Positions 17,346-26,978 of a stretch of 64,000 bases of DNA are shown here, piece by piece. Source of the DNA: Thermorudis peleae (lineage in GTDB: Bacteria > Chloroflexota > Chloroflexia > Thermomicrobiales > Thermomicrobiaceae); NCBI RefSeq assembly GCF_000744775.1, contig NZ_JQMP01000003.1, positions 806,001 to 870,000 of the forward strand, in the 5' to 3' direction. The notes under the pieces were generated by a model. It was not told where the DNA came from and did no database searches. It saw only the letters and a program-made list of their open reading frames with translations. The position numbers were made by a program, and so were the translations under genes. Each line of letters starts with the position of its first letter. The first letter of the stretch is position 1.

Positions 17346-19640
17346 ATGGCACAAAGTTCGACTCTTGGCTATCCACGCCTTGGCAAGCGCCGGGAGCTCA
17401 AACGTGCTCTTGAAGGCTTTTGGGCAGGGACCCTTGATGAAGCGCAGCTGGTAGAGACGGGCCGGGCAATCCGCCGAGCGATGTGGCAGGTGCAGCAACA
17501 GGCTGGCATTGACTTGATTCCCTGCAATGATTTCAGCTTCTATGACCACGTTCTCGACGCTATTTGCCTGGTTGGACTTGTTCCCGAGCGTTTTGGCCCG
17601 CGTGAGGAAACGGTGAGTTTGTCAACCTACTTTGCCATGGCACGGGGAGCCGAAGGTATTCCAGCGCTTGAACTCACGAAGTGGTTCGATACGAACTATC
17701 ACTACCTCGTCCCTGAATTTCAGGGACCTGAGCCTGCACTGGCGAGCACGAAGCCGTTTGATGAATTTGTCGAAGCGACAACGATGCTTGGCCGTGCAGC
17801 AAAGCCTGTGCTGCTTGGCCCGGTCTCCTTGCTTCTGCTCGGGAAGCATCATTCACGACCGCTCGCTGATCACCTTGCTGCACTTCTACCCATCTATGCA
17901 CGCGTCCTCGAGCGCCTGGCAGATGCAGGCGCCGAGTGGGTGCAAGTTGATGAGCCCGTCCTCGTCCAGGATCGTACTGCCGAGGAGCTGGCCCTTGTCC
18001 GACAAGCCTATCGAATGCTTGGATCACTCTCTCATCGTCCAAAGCTTCTCGTGCAAACCTACTTTGGCAGTCTCGATGTTGAGAGTTGGCACCTTGTGAC
18101 AGCCTTGCCCATTGAAGGGATTGGCCTTGACTTTGTTCGTGGGACAGAGAATCTTTCACTGCTCAATGAGCACGGATTCCCTGCCGGGAAAGTCCTCGGG
18201 GCTGGTGTGGTCAATGGTCGCAATATCTGGCGAACGAATTTGGTTGAAGCACTGGAGTTGCTGGAGGAGCTAGCTGAGCACGTTGATCCTGCTCTGCTCT
18301 GGGTACAACCGTCGTGTTCCCTGCTCCACGTTCCACACGATGTGCGACTCGAGGAGCACTTGCCGGAAAACGTGCGTGCACTCCTCGCGTTTGCTGAACA
18401 ACGGCTAGAAGAGGTCGTGATCTTAACACGTGGGATCAATGAGGGCCGGTCAGCGATTCTAGCTGAGCTTGAAGCAAACGCCGAGTATTTCCGCCTTGGT
18501 CTTGATGCCAGCCAGCTCTACCACCGGCCAACACGAGAGCGTATCGCTGCCTTGAGCGAGGATGATTTTCGCCGTCGCTCGCCATATAACGTGCGTGCAC
18601 CACTCCAGCAGGCACGTCTTCAACTGCCCCTCTTCCCCACGACAACAATTGGCAGTTTCCCACAGACACAAGATGTGCGGACCGCTCGTGCGCGCTGGCG
18701 CAGTGGGAAGTTAAGCGATGAAGCGTACTGGCAGTTTATTCGCGAGCGCATTGCCGACGTGATTCGCCGGCAGGAAGAAATCGGCCTCGATGTACTCGTA
18801 CATGGCGAGTTTGAACGGAGTGATATGGTCGAGTACTTCGCGGAGCAACTTGCCGGGTTTGTCTTAACGGAACATGCCTGGGTGCAGTCCTATGGCAGTC
18901 GTGCTGTGCGCCCACCCATTATCTTTGGCGATATCTATCGCCCTAAGCCGATGACGGTCGACGTCAGTCGCTATGCACAATCGCTCACGGCAAAGCCAGT
19001 GAAAGGTATGCTGACTGGGCCAGTAACGATTCTCAACTGGTCGTTTGTCCGGGAAGATTTGCCACGACGCGAAGTTGCCTATCAGATTGCGCTGGCGCTC
19101 CGCGATGAGGTACGTGATCTTGAAGCTGCGGGAATCCAGGTTATTCAAATCGATGAGCCGGCGCTCCGTGAGGGGTTGCCGCTACGGCGGAAGGATTGGG
19201 ATGACTACCTTGATTGGGCCGTGAAGGCGTTTCGTCTTGCATCTTCAGGTGTGCGGGATGAAACACAAATTCACTCTCACATGTGCTACAGCGAGTTTAA
19301 CGACATCATTGCAGCTATTGATGCGTTGGATGCGGACGTGATTTCAATCGAAAATAGTCGAAGCCAGGGAGAATTGCTGCGTGCGTTTCAGGATTATCGC
19401 TACCCACGTCAAATTGGCCCCGGCGTCTATGACGTGCACTCAGCACGCGTGCCAAGTGTTGATGAGATTGAATCGTTGCTCCTCCGTGCTGCCGAGATTC
19501 TGGATCCTCGCCAGCTTTGGGTCAACCCTGACTGTGGGTTAAAGACGCGTCGGCCCGAAGAGGTCTGGCCCTCACTGACGAATATGGTTGAGGCCGCGCG
19601 ACGCATGCGGGAGCGCTATCTCGCCCGTGTCGATGCCTAG
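17346..19640 (+). CDS. metE: Cobalamin-independent methionine synthase
   Basis: A 764-residue MetE, the usual length. The enzyme moves a methyl group from 5-methyltetrahydrofolate-polyglutamate to homocysteine in the cytoplasm. The N-terminal folate-binding half begins STLGYPRLGKRRELKRAL; the C-terminal catalytic half starts near FPTTTIGSFPQT and has zinc ligands in HSHMCYSEF and NPDCGLKTR. The start is the ATG at 17346 after GGGGGT; a longer frame upstream runs into the riboswitch hairpin and is not real. A SAM-I riboswitch controls it, so it should be repressed when SAM is plentiful. Confidence 0.97.
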   Translation: MAQSSTLGYPRLGKRRELKRALEGFWAGTLDEAQLVETGRAIRRAMWQVQQQAGIDLIPCNDFSFYDHVLDAICLVGLVPERFGPREETVSLSTYFAMARGAEGIPALELTKWFDTNYHYLVPEFQGPEPALASTKPFDEFVEATTMLGRAAKPVLLGPVSLLLLGKHHSRPLADHLAALLPIYARVLERLADAGAEWVQVDEPVLVQDRTAEELALVRQAYRMLGSLSHRPKLLVQTYFGSLDVESWHLVTALPIEGIGLDFVRGTENLSLLNEHGFPAGKVLGAGVVNGRNIWRTNLVEALELLEELAEHVDPALLWVQPSCSLLHVPHDVRLEEHLPENVRALLAFAEQRLEEVVILTRGINEGRSAILAELEANAEYFRLGLDASQLYHRPTRERIAALSEDDFRRRSPYNVRAPLQQARLQLPLFPTTTIGSFPQTQDVRTARARWRSGKLSDEAYWQFIRERIADVIRRQEEIGLDVLVHGEFERSDMVEYFAEQLAGFVLTEHAWVQSYGSRAVRPPIIFGDIYRPKPMTVDVSRYAQSLTAKPVKGMLTGPVTILNWSFVREDLPRREVAYQIALALRDEVRDLEAAGIQVIQIDEPALREGLPLRRKDWDDYLDWAVKAFRLASSGVRDETQIHSHMCYSEFNDIIAAIDALDADVISIENSRSQGELLRAFQDYRYPRQIGPGVYDVHSARVPSVDEIESLLLRAAEILDPRQLWVNPDCGLKTRRPEEVWPSLTNMVEAARRMRERYLARVDA

Positions 19641-19669
19641 CAACGTGCTCCTTCAGCGTGTAAAGTAGC

Positions 19670-19695
19670 GAGGGCGGGGAGTTCTCCCCGCCCTC
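19670..19695. terminator. Bidirectional hairpin between metE and FAD/Fe-S oxidoreductase
   Basis: GAGGGCGGGGA (19670-19680) pairs perfectly with TCCCCGCCCTC (19685-19695) around GTTC, between the convergent stops at 19640 and 19716. It is very stable and GC-rich, with no T tract. Confidence 0.75.
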
Positions 19696-19715
19696 GACTA
19701 TGTTCGGCCGCTCGG

Positions 19716-22688
19716 TTATTCGGCCGCAAGCGCCACCCCCGTAGGCTCTGCGGCTGATTGGACAGCTGGCTCGAGACGACTCGCAAGGACCTCAACAACG
19801 TGTACTGGGCGGCGTCCAGTAAAGTGCGCAATTTGCTCTCGGCAGGAAACACCAGCGACAGCGATTACGGTGTCTGGTGCTTGTGCTGCAACTTTCGGGA
19901 AGAGTCGCTCTGCTCCAATCTTGCGAGAGATCTCATAATGTTCTGTTTCATAGCCAAATGAGCCAGCCATGCCACAGCAACCTGCGCCGCTTTCCTCGAC
20001 CGTGCACCCTGCTGCGCGCAGCACCTGCAGCGTTGGTCCAACTCCAATAAGTGCCTTCTGGTGACAATGCCCATGGAATAGGACGTGTGGGCCAGCTTCT
20101 GCTTTCCAGGGTAGCTGCACCCCGTGCTGCAGTTCACGCGCAAGAAATTCATCAATCATAAAGCTCTGGCTTGCAATGAGTTCAACATCTGGCGAATTTG
20201 GCAAAAGATCGCGGTATTCATCGCGAAACGTGAGAATGCAGCTTGGCTCAGTGCCAACAATCGGGATACCGGCTCGGGCGTATGGCGCAAGAAGCGCAAC
20301 GTTCTTGCGTGCATTGGTGCGTGCCTGCTCAACTAATCCCTTGGAGAGCATCGGCCGGCCGCAGCAGGCGCGGCGCTCGACAAGGATGACACGATAGCCC
20401 GCTGTCTCAAGGACAGCAACTGCCGCTCGGCCGATTTCCGGATAGTTGTATGTAGTAAAGGTGTCATGGAAATAGACGACTGGGCCGCGAGTACCATCAC
20501 CGCGTGGTATATGGACGTTGCGGAACCACGCGTCAAATGGTTGCCGAGCAAGATGTGGCAGTGACCGTGCGGGATGAACGCCAATCAGCCGCTTGCCGAG
20601 ATTGCCAAGTGGGCTATGGAGCACCAGGTTCGCAATGGGCGCCACCGGTGCGCCAAGCTTGTTTAGCGCGTGAATATTGCCGAAGAGACGGGCGCGCAAT
20701 GGTGTGCCATGCTCGGCGTAGTAGTGCGCCAGGAATTCGGTTTTGATCTTCGCCATGTCCACGCTGGAAGGACACTCAGTCTTGCAGGCTTTGCAAGACA
20801 GGCAAAGATCGAGCACTTCATAGGTGCGCTTATCCGTGAAATGCTGGGGAGTAAGCACGCGACCTGCAAGGGCATTGCGAAGCGCGTTGGCCCGGGCTCG
20901 CGTCGTATCACGTTCGTCGCGAGTCGCCATGTACGAGGGGCACATGGTCCCGCTACCCAGTTTGCGACAGACCGCTGCACCATTGCACATTTCAATTGCT
21001 CGAGCAAACCCGCCTTCTCGTTCAAAGCTCAGGTGCGTCTTGATGTCAATGGTGTGGTAATCAGGGCCGTAGCGCAGGTTCTCAGTCATCGGCGGGCAGT
21101 CAACGATCTTCCCCGGATTGAGGAGATTCTGGGGATCAAAGGTGGCCTTCAATTCTTTCATACACTGGTAGAGCGTCGGGCCGAAGAGCCGAGGATTTAA
21201 CTCGCCACGCGCGAGGCCATCGCCATGTTCGCCACTCATCACTCCGCCAAAGCGCACAGCAAGTTCGGCTGCGCCTTCGGTAATGGCGCGCATGGCCTGG
21301 ACGCCTTGAAGCGTCTTAAGGTTAATAAGCGGGCGAACGTGCAAACAACCAGCGCTCGCATGTGCATAGAAGGCGGCCTTGGTGCCATGCTCGGCGACAA
21401 GGCGGTTGATTTCCGCCACATACTCTGCGAGGTGTTCAACAGGAACTGAGACATCTTCGATACAGGGTATCGGCTTTGCATCGCCCCGAACGCTCATCAG
21501 AAGGCCCAGGCCTGCTTTGCGAACTGCCCAGACATCGGCCTGGCGCCCAGGATCAAGAATGACGAGCGGCTCCTCGGCGAAGGTGACCCCCGCGAGATGA
21601 TGGAGTAGACGTTGTGCTTTATCCTGCAGCTCAGCATCCGATTCACCATAAAATTCGACAACAAGGACTGCCTGTGCGTTGCCAGTAATGAAGGCAATCT
21701 TCTGTGCGTAGCCTGGTTGTTGCCGGGTGAGGGAAATAAGCATGCCGTCCATCAGCTCAATTGCTGATGGTTCACATTCCAGCATGCGAGGAACGAGCGC
21801 CATCGCCGCAACAAGATCGTCGAATTGGAGTAAGACAAGCCCTGTCTGCTTAGGACGTGGGACGAGGTTGAGCGTGTACTCCAACCCAACCGCAAGCGTT
21901 CCTTCTGAACTGGCAAGCAGTCGAGCGGGATTGAAGCGTTCGGCGATTAACTCCTTCAAGCTGTAGCCACTCGCCCGACGCCAGTGCCGAGGGTAATCGC
22001 GGACGATTGCTTCACCATAGCGCTCTCGGAGCGCAAGCAAGTCGCGGAGGAGTTGTCCCTCTCGGGTGGACAGGCGCGCACGGTGCTGCAGGTCTTCGTC
22101 AGAAAGTTCACGGAGCGTGAGCTCATGACCATCGGCGAGAAGGACGTGTGCGTCGATAACATGATCACTCGTCATGCCGTAGAGGATTGAGTGAGCGCCC
22201 GATGAATTGTTCGCCACAACACCGCCGATTGTTGCTCGATCGCCGCTGGATGGATCAGGACCAAACATCAGCCCATGGCGACGCAGCTTGGCGTTGAGTT
22301 GCGCCAAGACAATGCCAGGTTGGACACGGACACGGTGGCTCGTTGTGTCAAGGTCGATAATCTGATTCAGATATTTGGAGAAATCAATAATGAGTGCGCG
22401 GCCGACGGCTTGTCCGGCGAGACCACTCCCACCGCCGCGGGGAATGACCGGGACACCATATTTCGCTGCAAGCTCAAGCGTTCCCCGAACATCGTCGTAG
22501 GTCTTTGGGATAACTACGCCATAAGGTTCGATCTGGTAGTTACTTGCGTCGGTGCTATACAGCATGCGGCTGTAAAGGTCGAATCGAACCTCGCCATCAA
22601 GACGCCACCGTAGTTCCTGCTCAAGCGTGTGCAGCGTGTCGGCGTCGACCGCCGGCATCGTTGCCGTGCTCGCTGCCTGGATGCTCAC
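19716..22688 (-). CDS. FAD-linked oxidase / Fe-S protein fusion (D-lactate dehydrogenase type)
   Basis: A fused flavin and iron-sulfur oxidoreductase of about 990 residues. Segments in order: FAD_binding_4 (IPRGGGSGLAGQAVGRALIID), FAD-oxidase C-terminal domain, a 4Fe-4S ferredoxin-like region (LCLSCKACKTECPSS) and two CCG cysteine-rich motifs (RRACCGRPM and SGAGCCGMAGSF). This architecture is typical of D-lactate or D-2-hydroxyacid dehydrogenases (Dld-II / GlcD-GlpC fusions) that feed the quinone pool from the inner membrane face. I place the start at the GTG at 22688, eight bases after AAAGGGG; a TTG at 22730 lacks a site. Substrate assignment is by family only. It may be read with the ispH transcript upstream. 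Confidence 0.88.
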   Translation of the reverse strand: MSIQAASTATMPAVDADTLHTLEQELRWRLDGEVRFDLYSRMLYSTDASNYQIEPYGVVIPKTYDDVRGTLELAAKYGVPVIPRGGGSGLAGQAVGRALIIDFSKYLNQIIDLDTTSHRVRVQPGIVLAQLNAKLRRHGLMFGPDPSSGDRATIGGVVANNSSGAHSILYGMTSDHVIDAHVLLADGHELTLRELSDEDLQHRARLSTREGQLLRDLLALRERYGEAIVRDYPRHWRRASGYSLKELIAERFNPARLLASSEGTLAVGLEYTLNLVPRPKQTGLVLLQFDDLVAAMALVPRMLECEPSAIELMDGMLISLTRQQPGYAQKIAFITGNAQAVLVVEFYGESDAELQDKAQRLLHHLAGVTFAEEPLVILDPGRQADVWAVRKAGLGLLMSVRGDAKPIPCIEDVSVPVEHLAEYVAEINRLVAEHGTKAAFYAHASAGCLHVRPLINLKTLQGVQAMRAITEGAAELAVRFGGVMSGEHGDGLARGELNPRLFGPTLYQCMKELKATFDPQNLLNPGKIVDCPPMTENLRYGPDYHTIDIKTHLSFEREGGFARAIEMCNGAAVCRKLGSGTMCPSYMATRDERDTTRARANALRNALAGRVLTPQHFTDKRTYEVLDLCLSCKACKTECPSSVDMAKIKTEFLAHYYAEHGTPLRARLFGNIHALNKLGAPVAPIANLVLHSPLGNLGKRLIGVHPARSLPHLARQPFDAWFRNVHIPRGDGTRGPVVYFHDTFTTYNYPEIGRAAVAVLETAGYRVILVERRACCGRPMLSKGLVEQARTNARKNVALLAPYARAGIPIVGTEPSCILTFRDEYRDLLPNSPDVELIASQSFMIDEFLARELQHGVQLPWKAEAGPHVLFHGHCHQKALIGVGPTLQVLRAAGCTVEESGAGCCGMAGSFGYETEHYEISRKIGAERLFPKVAAQAPDTVIAVAGVSCREQIAHFTGRRPVHVVEVLASRLEPAVQSAAEPTGVALAAE

Positions 22689-22822
22689 TTCGCCTGCCCC
22701 TTTCATGTCAAGGCGAATTATCGGTGCCAAGCAAGCGGCGCGATGCAGCTTGCCTGGATGCTGTTGGTATCAGTCTACAACGGTGTGCTGGGCTATGGAT
22801 GCTCAAGCGACTAGCGTAAGTC

Positions 22823-23809
22823 CTAAGTCAGAGATGCCATTTCATCGTCGATCTCGCCGATATCATGCTGTGAGGGCCAGACTGGACGCGCGTAGCCAAA
22901 CGCTGCAAGCCGGTCAATGACAGCGGTAATGACATAATCAGGCGTTGATGCCCCAGCGGTAATACCGATGATGCGTGCATCGCCGAGAAGCGCTGGGACG
23001 ATTTCATCAGCCTGTTCAATACGCGTAGCGGTAAGCCCGAGCTGCTGCGCGACTTCAACAAGTCGAGCCGTATTCGAGCTTTTGCGACCGCCAACAACCA
23101 GAACGAGCTCAACGCCTTGCTCGGCGAGATGAGTAATCGCGTCCTGTCGATCACGTGTCGGTTGGCAAATCGTGTTGACAACACGTACTTCCCCGCCAGT
23201 AGCGATCACTGGTCCGACAACTCGCTTGGCAAATGTGGCGAACCCGTCGGCTGTTTTCGTGGTTTGGCTGATAATTGCCACTTTATGGGGAATATGGTTA
23301 TTCGTAAGCCACGGTACTGCTTCGGGAGCAAGTGCAGCACACGCTCGGCTGGTTCCGGCCCAAGCGAGAATCCCGCGAACTTCGGGATGCAGCGCGTCGC
23401 CATAGACGACGAGATAGTAGCCTTGTTCGACCAGCTTGGCAGCCAGTCGTTGGACACGGGTGACAAGTGGGCAGGTTAGATCGATGTGCTCGAGGCCGGC
23501 TTGCTGCGCTGCCTGGGCGCGGCCAGGGCCAGCGCCATGCGCGGTCGTTGCAATGCGCTGGAAGCCTCGTGCTGCTGCTTCGGCAACGCTACCCACTGGT
23601 TCGATTCCTCGGGAACGTAATGCTGCAACGACCTGAGGATTATGAATAACGTCGCCGACGGTAGCCAACGGCCCTTGAGAAGCGGCACGCTCAAGTAAGG
23701 CCAACGTCCGTCGCACACCCCAGCAATACCCAAACACCGGTGCCAGGACGATACGTCGATCGAGGGGTGTCGTTGCCGGATGCTGATGATGAAGCGTCTG
23801 CTCAGTCAT
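22823..23809 (-). CDS. ispH: 4-hydroxy-3-methylbut-2-enyl diphosphate reductase
   Basis: 328 residues. IspH catalyses the last step of the MEP pathway, reducing HMBPP to IPP and DMAPP with a 4Fe-4S cluster. The three cluster cysteines are in VFGYCWGVRR, DLTCPLV and NTICQPTRDRQ; HNPQV, TAHGAG, SQTTKTADGF and GGRKSSNT are also conserved. It is the last gene of the carotenoid cluster, 8 bases after crtI, so the isoprenoid precursor supply is tied to pigment synthesis. The N-terminal 15 residues before RRIVLAPVFGYC are an extension without recognisable features. Confidence 0.95.
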   Translation of the reverse strand: MTEQTLHHQHPATTPLDRRIVLAPVFGYCWGVRRTLALLERAASQGPLATVGDVIHNPQVVAALRSRGIEPVGSVAEAAARGFQRIATTAHGAGPGRAQAAQQAGLEHIDLTCPLVTRVQRLAAKLVEQGYYLVVYGDALHPEVRGILAWAGTSRACAALAPEAVPWLTNNHIPHKVAIISQTTKTADGFATFAKRVVGPVIATGGEVRVVNTICQPTRDRQDAITHLAEQGVELVLVVGGRKSSNTARLVEVAQQLGLTATRIEQADEIVPALLGDARIIGITAGASTPDYVITAVIDRLAAFGYARPVWPSQHDIGEIDDEMASLT

Positions 23810-23817
23810 GGTTCAAC

Positions 23818-25359
23818 TCACTTTCCGTATGCCCGCTGACTGCCGGTCGGAAGAGGAGATGAAAGGCGGAACGATCGTGGCGCAGGCCAATCCTGCTGGA
23901 CGAGACGGCTAGTAATCGCTGCCGAAAGGAGGACGCCGGGAATCCCAGCTCCGGGATGGGTACCAGCACCGACAAAGTACAAGCCTTGAATTGTGCGTGC
24001 CCGGTTATGTGGACGGAAATAGGCGGATTGGGTGAGCGTCGGTTCAATGGAGAACGCTGCGCCATGCCAGCTTTGAAGCTGGGTGGCGAAGTCAGTCGGC
24101 GTGAACTGTGCTTCGGTCATGATGGCGTTGGCAATCCCCTGAAGCCCATAAACATACTCAAGTGTCGTTAGAATACGAGCACGAAATGCCGGGGCTTCAG
24201 CGGCCCAGTCAAGAGGCAGGTGCCCCAGATGTGGTACTGGAACAAGGATATAGAGGCTTTCCTGCCCGGCAGGAGCAAAGGATGGGTCAGTGGTCGCCGG
24301 GGCATGCAGATAGAACGCAAGCTCGCTTAACTGCGTGGTGCCATCAAAGAGTTGGGCTAAGAGGCCTGTATAGTCCCCGGGCATCATAATCGTATGGCGC
24401 TCCAGTTGCGGAAAACGATGCTTCAAACCGAGATAAAGCAGGAAGCAGCTCATAGAATAGCGAAGGCGTGGTAAGCGCCATGTCCACCACGGACGCGCAT
24501 CGGGCGGAATAAGCTGGAGCCACGTTTTCGTTACATCGCTATTGGCAACAACAATGTCAGCGGGAATTGCTGTGGTATCCGCAAGCTGCACACCATGGAT
24601 ACGGCCGTTGCGTACGATAATCTGCCTGACGGGTGCATTGAGCAGCATTTCGCCGCCAAGTGCCTGAAAACGTTCGACCATTGCTTGCACGAGTGCCCGA
24701 ATGCCCCCGTGGGCAAACCAGACACCGCCTTGTCGCTCAAGGTAGGGCACAATGCTGTAGATCGCGCTGGCTCGTAGCGGATTGCCACCAATGAAGAGCG
24801 GATGGAAGGAAAAAACGATCCGGAGTTCCGGTGATTGGAAATAGCGACTTGCAAAGCGATAGACGCTTTCGTGGGCGCGCAGCTGAAGCAGTTCTGGCAC
24901 AATACGGAGAAACGTGGTGAAGTGATCAAACGGCTCTCCAGCAAGTTCTGCAAAAGCTCGCTGATAGATACGGCGTGTCGCGTGCAAGAACGCGCGATAG
25001 CCCTTGACGTCAGATGGAGCGATGCGCGCGATCTCCGTTTCATCCCGTTCAGGATCACCCCAGTAGTCGAAGGTGCGTCCATCAGCGAAGACGATGCGAT
25101 AAAACGGCGAAAGCGGTGATAAGACCACGTCACGCTCAAGTTCGCGATCAGTGAGTGCCCAAAGCTCGCGAAGAAGGTCTGGGGCAGTGATCAGGGTTGG
25201 CCCCATATCGAAGCGATATTGTCCAAGTTGCAGGGCACCCGCTCGCCCACCAGGCTGATCACGTCCCTCAACGAGCAAGACGTGGTAGCCAGCTGCTTGG
25301 AGCCGGATCGCTGCGGCAATGCCGCCGATGCCTGCGCCGATGACAATGACACGGTGCAT
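23818..25359 (-). CDS. crtI: Phytoene desaturase (CrtI family)
   Basis: 513 residues. The N-terminal FAD-binding motif is VIGAGIGGIAAAIRLQAAGY followed by VEGRDQPGGRAG. The CrtI-family C-terminal segment is GLYFVGAGTHPGAGIPGVLLSA. The enzyme introduces double bases-pair conjugation, that is carbon-carbon double bonds, into phytoene towards lycopene at the membrane. The number of desaturation steps cannot be read from sequence. Its ATG overlaps the TAA of the upstream cruF/plsC gene (TAATG), so translation is coupled. It is the only desaturase in the cluster. Some CrtI relatives act instead as saturases or oxygenases, but the position next to crtB supports desaturase. Confidence 0.92.
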   Translation of the reverse strand: MHRVIVIGAGIGGIAAAIRLQAAGYHVLLVEGRDQPGGRAGALQLGQYRFDMGPTLITAPDLLRELWALTDRELERDVVLSPLSPFYRIVFADGRTFDYWGDPERDETEIARIAPSDVKGYRAFLHATRRIYQRAFAELAGEPFDHFTTFLRIVPELLQLRAHESVYRFASRYFQSPELRIVFSFHPLFIGGNPLRASAIYSIVPYLERQGGVWFAHGGIRALVQAMVERFQALGGEMLLNAPVRQIIVRNGRIHGVQLADTTAIPADIVVANSDVTKTWLQLIPPDARPWWTWRLPRLRYSMSCFLLYLGLKHRFPQLERHTIMMPGDYTGLLAQLFDGTTQLSELAFYLHAPATTDPSFAPAGQESLYILVPVPHLGHLPLDWAAEAPAFRARILTTLEYVYGLQGIANAIMTEAQFTPTDFATQLQSWHGAAFSIEPTLTQSAYFRPHNRARTIQGLYFVGAGTHPGAGIPGVLLSAAITSRLVQQDWPAPRSFRLSSPLPTGSQRAYGK

Positions 25360-26978
25360 TATGCTTCTCCTTGACCGAGTTGCTGCCTGGGCTTGATGGC
25401 CAACGTTGGCATTGGCGTTGAAAGAGCATGAACCTGTGCCTCGATCATGGCACGAACCTGCTCACGGTCGTCACGGTCAGAGACGAAAATCGGCTCGCCG
25501 ATGTTGAGGGAGACATGCCATCGTTGATCGAATGTGTAGGCGAGACCGACCGGCACGATAGGAATGGGTTGCTTGTTGATGTGAGCGGCACGCTGGGCCA
25601 GCCAGACGAAGCCAGGGCGGAAAGGAAGGTAGTCCTGGTTATCCCGTTTTGGCGTCCAGTGGGGATCAATATTTGGAAAACCTTCGGGGAAGACAACAAG
25701 TGCCTCTCCAGCGCACAGCCGTTGCAGAGCATCGCGAACCCCACGAAGAACGCGTGCTGAGCGCTCAGAGAGCTGGTAGGCACTCTGGCCTTGTTCCAGT
25801 CGTTCAACTCGCAAGACAACGGGCCAGCCAGCACATGCACAGAGTTGTTCCATAATCCAACGCAAACGAGGCGTGGTAGCCCAATCGAGTGCGACAAGGA
25901 AACTGAGTGGCCTCGGGCTTGTGGCCATCAGGAGTGTCGCATCGTACAGGTGATGGTAATGACGGCAGGCAAGAATCACCGGGCCTCTTGTTGGAACGTG
26001 TTCCCAGCCCGAGACATGAACATCAAGACGGCTTGACACAAAACGACTGGCAAATTGAAGCAAAATTCGAGCCACGCGCTCGGTCACTGGTATAGCGGGG
26101 GATTCTGCCGTGGTGCGCTGAGCACGTCGCGCAGCTCGTTGTATTCCGTCTGGCGTATCGGGATGAGTAGGCCAGAGCGTGCCGAGGATTGCTGGGAGTA
26201 CGCCAAGGACGAGAGCGAGCACAACTGGCATCCACAGGTGAACGCTGATGCTCAATGCAGAGGCAAAGGCAATATTGGCAAGGTAGATCCCAAGTGGAAT
26301 GAGGCTCTGCAGCTCTGCATGCGTGAGATTGCTCCGCCAGAGCCAACGACTGACTGCCATGAATAACACGGCAGTCGCAGCCCATCCGGCGAAGTTTTGA
26401 ATAGGCATGCCGAAATACGGGCCGTGCCGCTCCCACACCCAGAACCGTGCGGTAAGTGCTGGGTGCGCCATTGCTGGATCAAGCACAAGATCCCAAACGA
26501 CGAGGAAATACGCTCCAAGCAGTACCGATGGCCAGAGCGTTGTCCGTGAACGGAGTCGCAGGAGGAGGCGTGAGGCAAGCAAGTACGAGGCAAAGCCCAT
26601 GTAGAACCACGAAAGTGGAATCGTAAATGGTACGCGTCCCAGGATTTTGAACCCCAATCCACTGGTATACGCGTAGTTACCGAATGGCCAACCTGTGCTC
26701 GTGCCAATGAGTTCAGAGCTTAGTGAAATCACCACCGTCGCTACAAAGAAGGTCAACGTGCGCCGGGCGCCGAGTGCATACAGCCCAAAGAGCAACATGG
26801 TCAGCATGCCGAAAAGGATATGGAGGCTACCGCCATAGTGCATGCCGAAGGCATAGACGCGAAGTGCCAGTGGGTTGTGGCTCCAAAGGTCAGGCGAGCG
26901 CAGGGCGATAAGCAAGCCGCCAAGCCCAAACGTCAGAGCCAGAAGATGGCCGACAAAGCACAGCCGTACGAGTCGCAT
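25359..26978 (-). CDS. CruF-type carotenoid hydratase fused to PlsC-type acyltransferase
   Basis: 539 residues in two parts. Residues 1 to about 280 form a polytopic membrane domain of the CruF / DUF422 carotenoid family (MHYGGSLHILFGM, then SSELIGTSTGWPFGNYAYT and VVWDLVLDPAMAHP), which adds water at the 1',2' end of acyclic carotenoids. Residues about 310-539 are a 1-acylglycerol-3-phosphate acyltransferase-like domain: CRHYHHLYDATLL in the catalytic block, VVFPEGFPN and IPIVPVGLAY. The His-to-Asp spacing in the first block differs from H-x4-D. Start ATG at 26978 follows GAAGGGAG and overlaps the upstream TAA. The fusion suggests hydroxylation and later acylation of the same carotenoid, an inference. 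Confidence 0.85.
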   Translation of the reverse strand: MRLVRLCFVGHLLALTFGLGGLLIALRSPDLWSHNPLALRVYAFGMHYGGSLHILFGMLTMLLFGLYALGARRTLTFFVATVVISLSSELIGTSTGWPFGNYAYTSGLGFKILGRVPFTIPLSWFYMGFASYLLASRLLLRLRSRTTLWPSVLLGAYFLVVWDLVLDPAMAHPALTARFWVWERHGPYFGMPIQNFAGWAATAVLFMAVSRWLWRSNLTHAELQSLIPLGIYLANIAFASALSISVHLWMPVVLALVLGVLPAILGTLWPTHPDTPDGIQRAARRAQRTTAESPAIPVTERVARILLQFASRFVSSRLDVHVSGWEHVPTRGPVILACRHYHHLYDATLLMATSPRPLSFLVALDWATTPRLRWIMEQLCACAGWPVVLRVERLEQGQSAYQLSERSARVLRGVRDALQRLCAGEALVVFPEGFPNIDPHWTPKRDNQDYLPFRPGFVWLAQRAAHINKQPIPIVPVGLAYTFDQRWHVSLNIGEPIFVSDRDDREQVRAMIEAQVHALSTPMPTLAIKPRQQLGQGEA

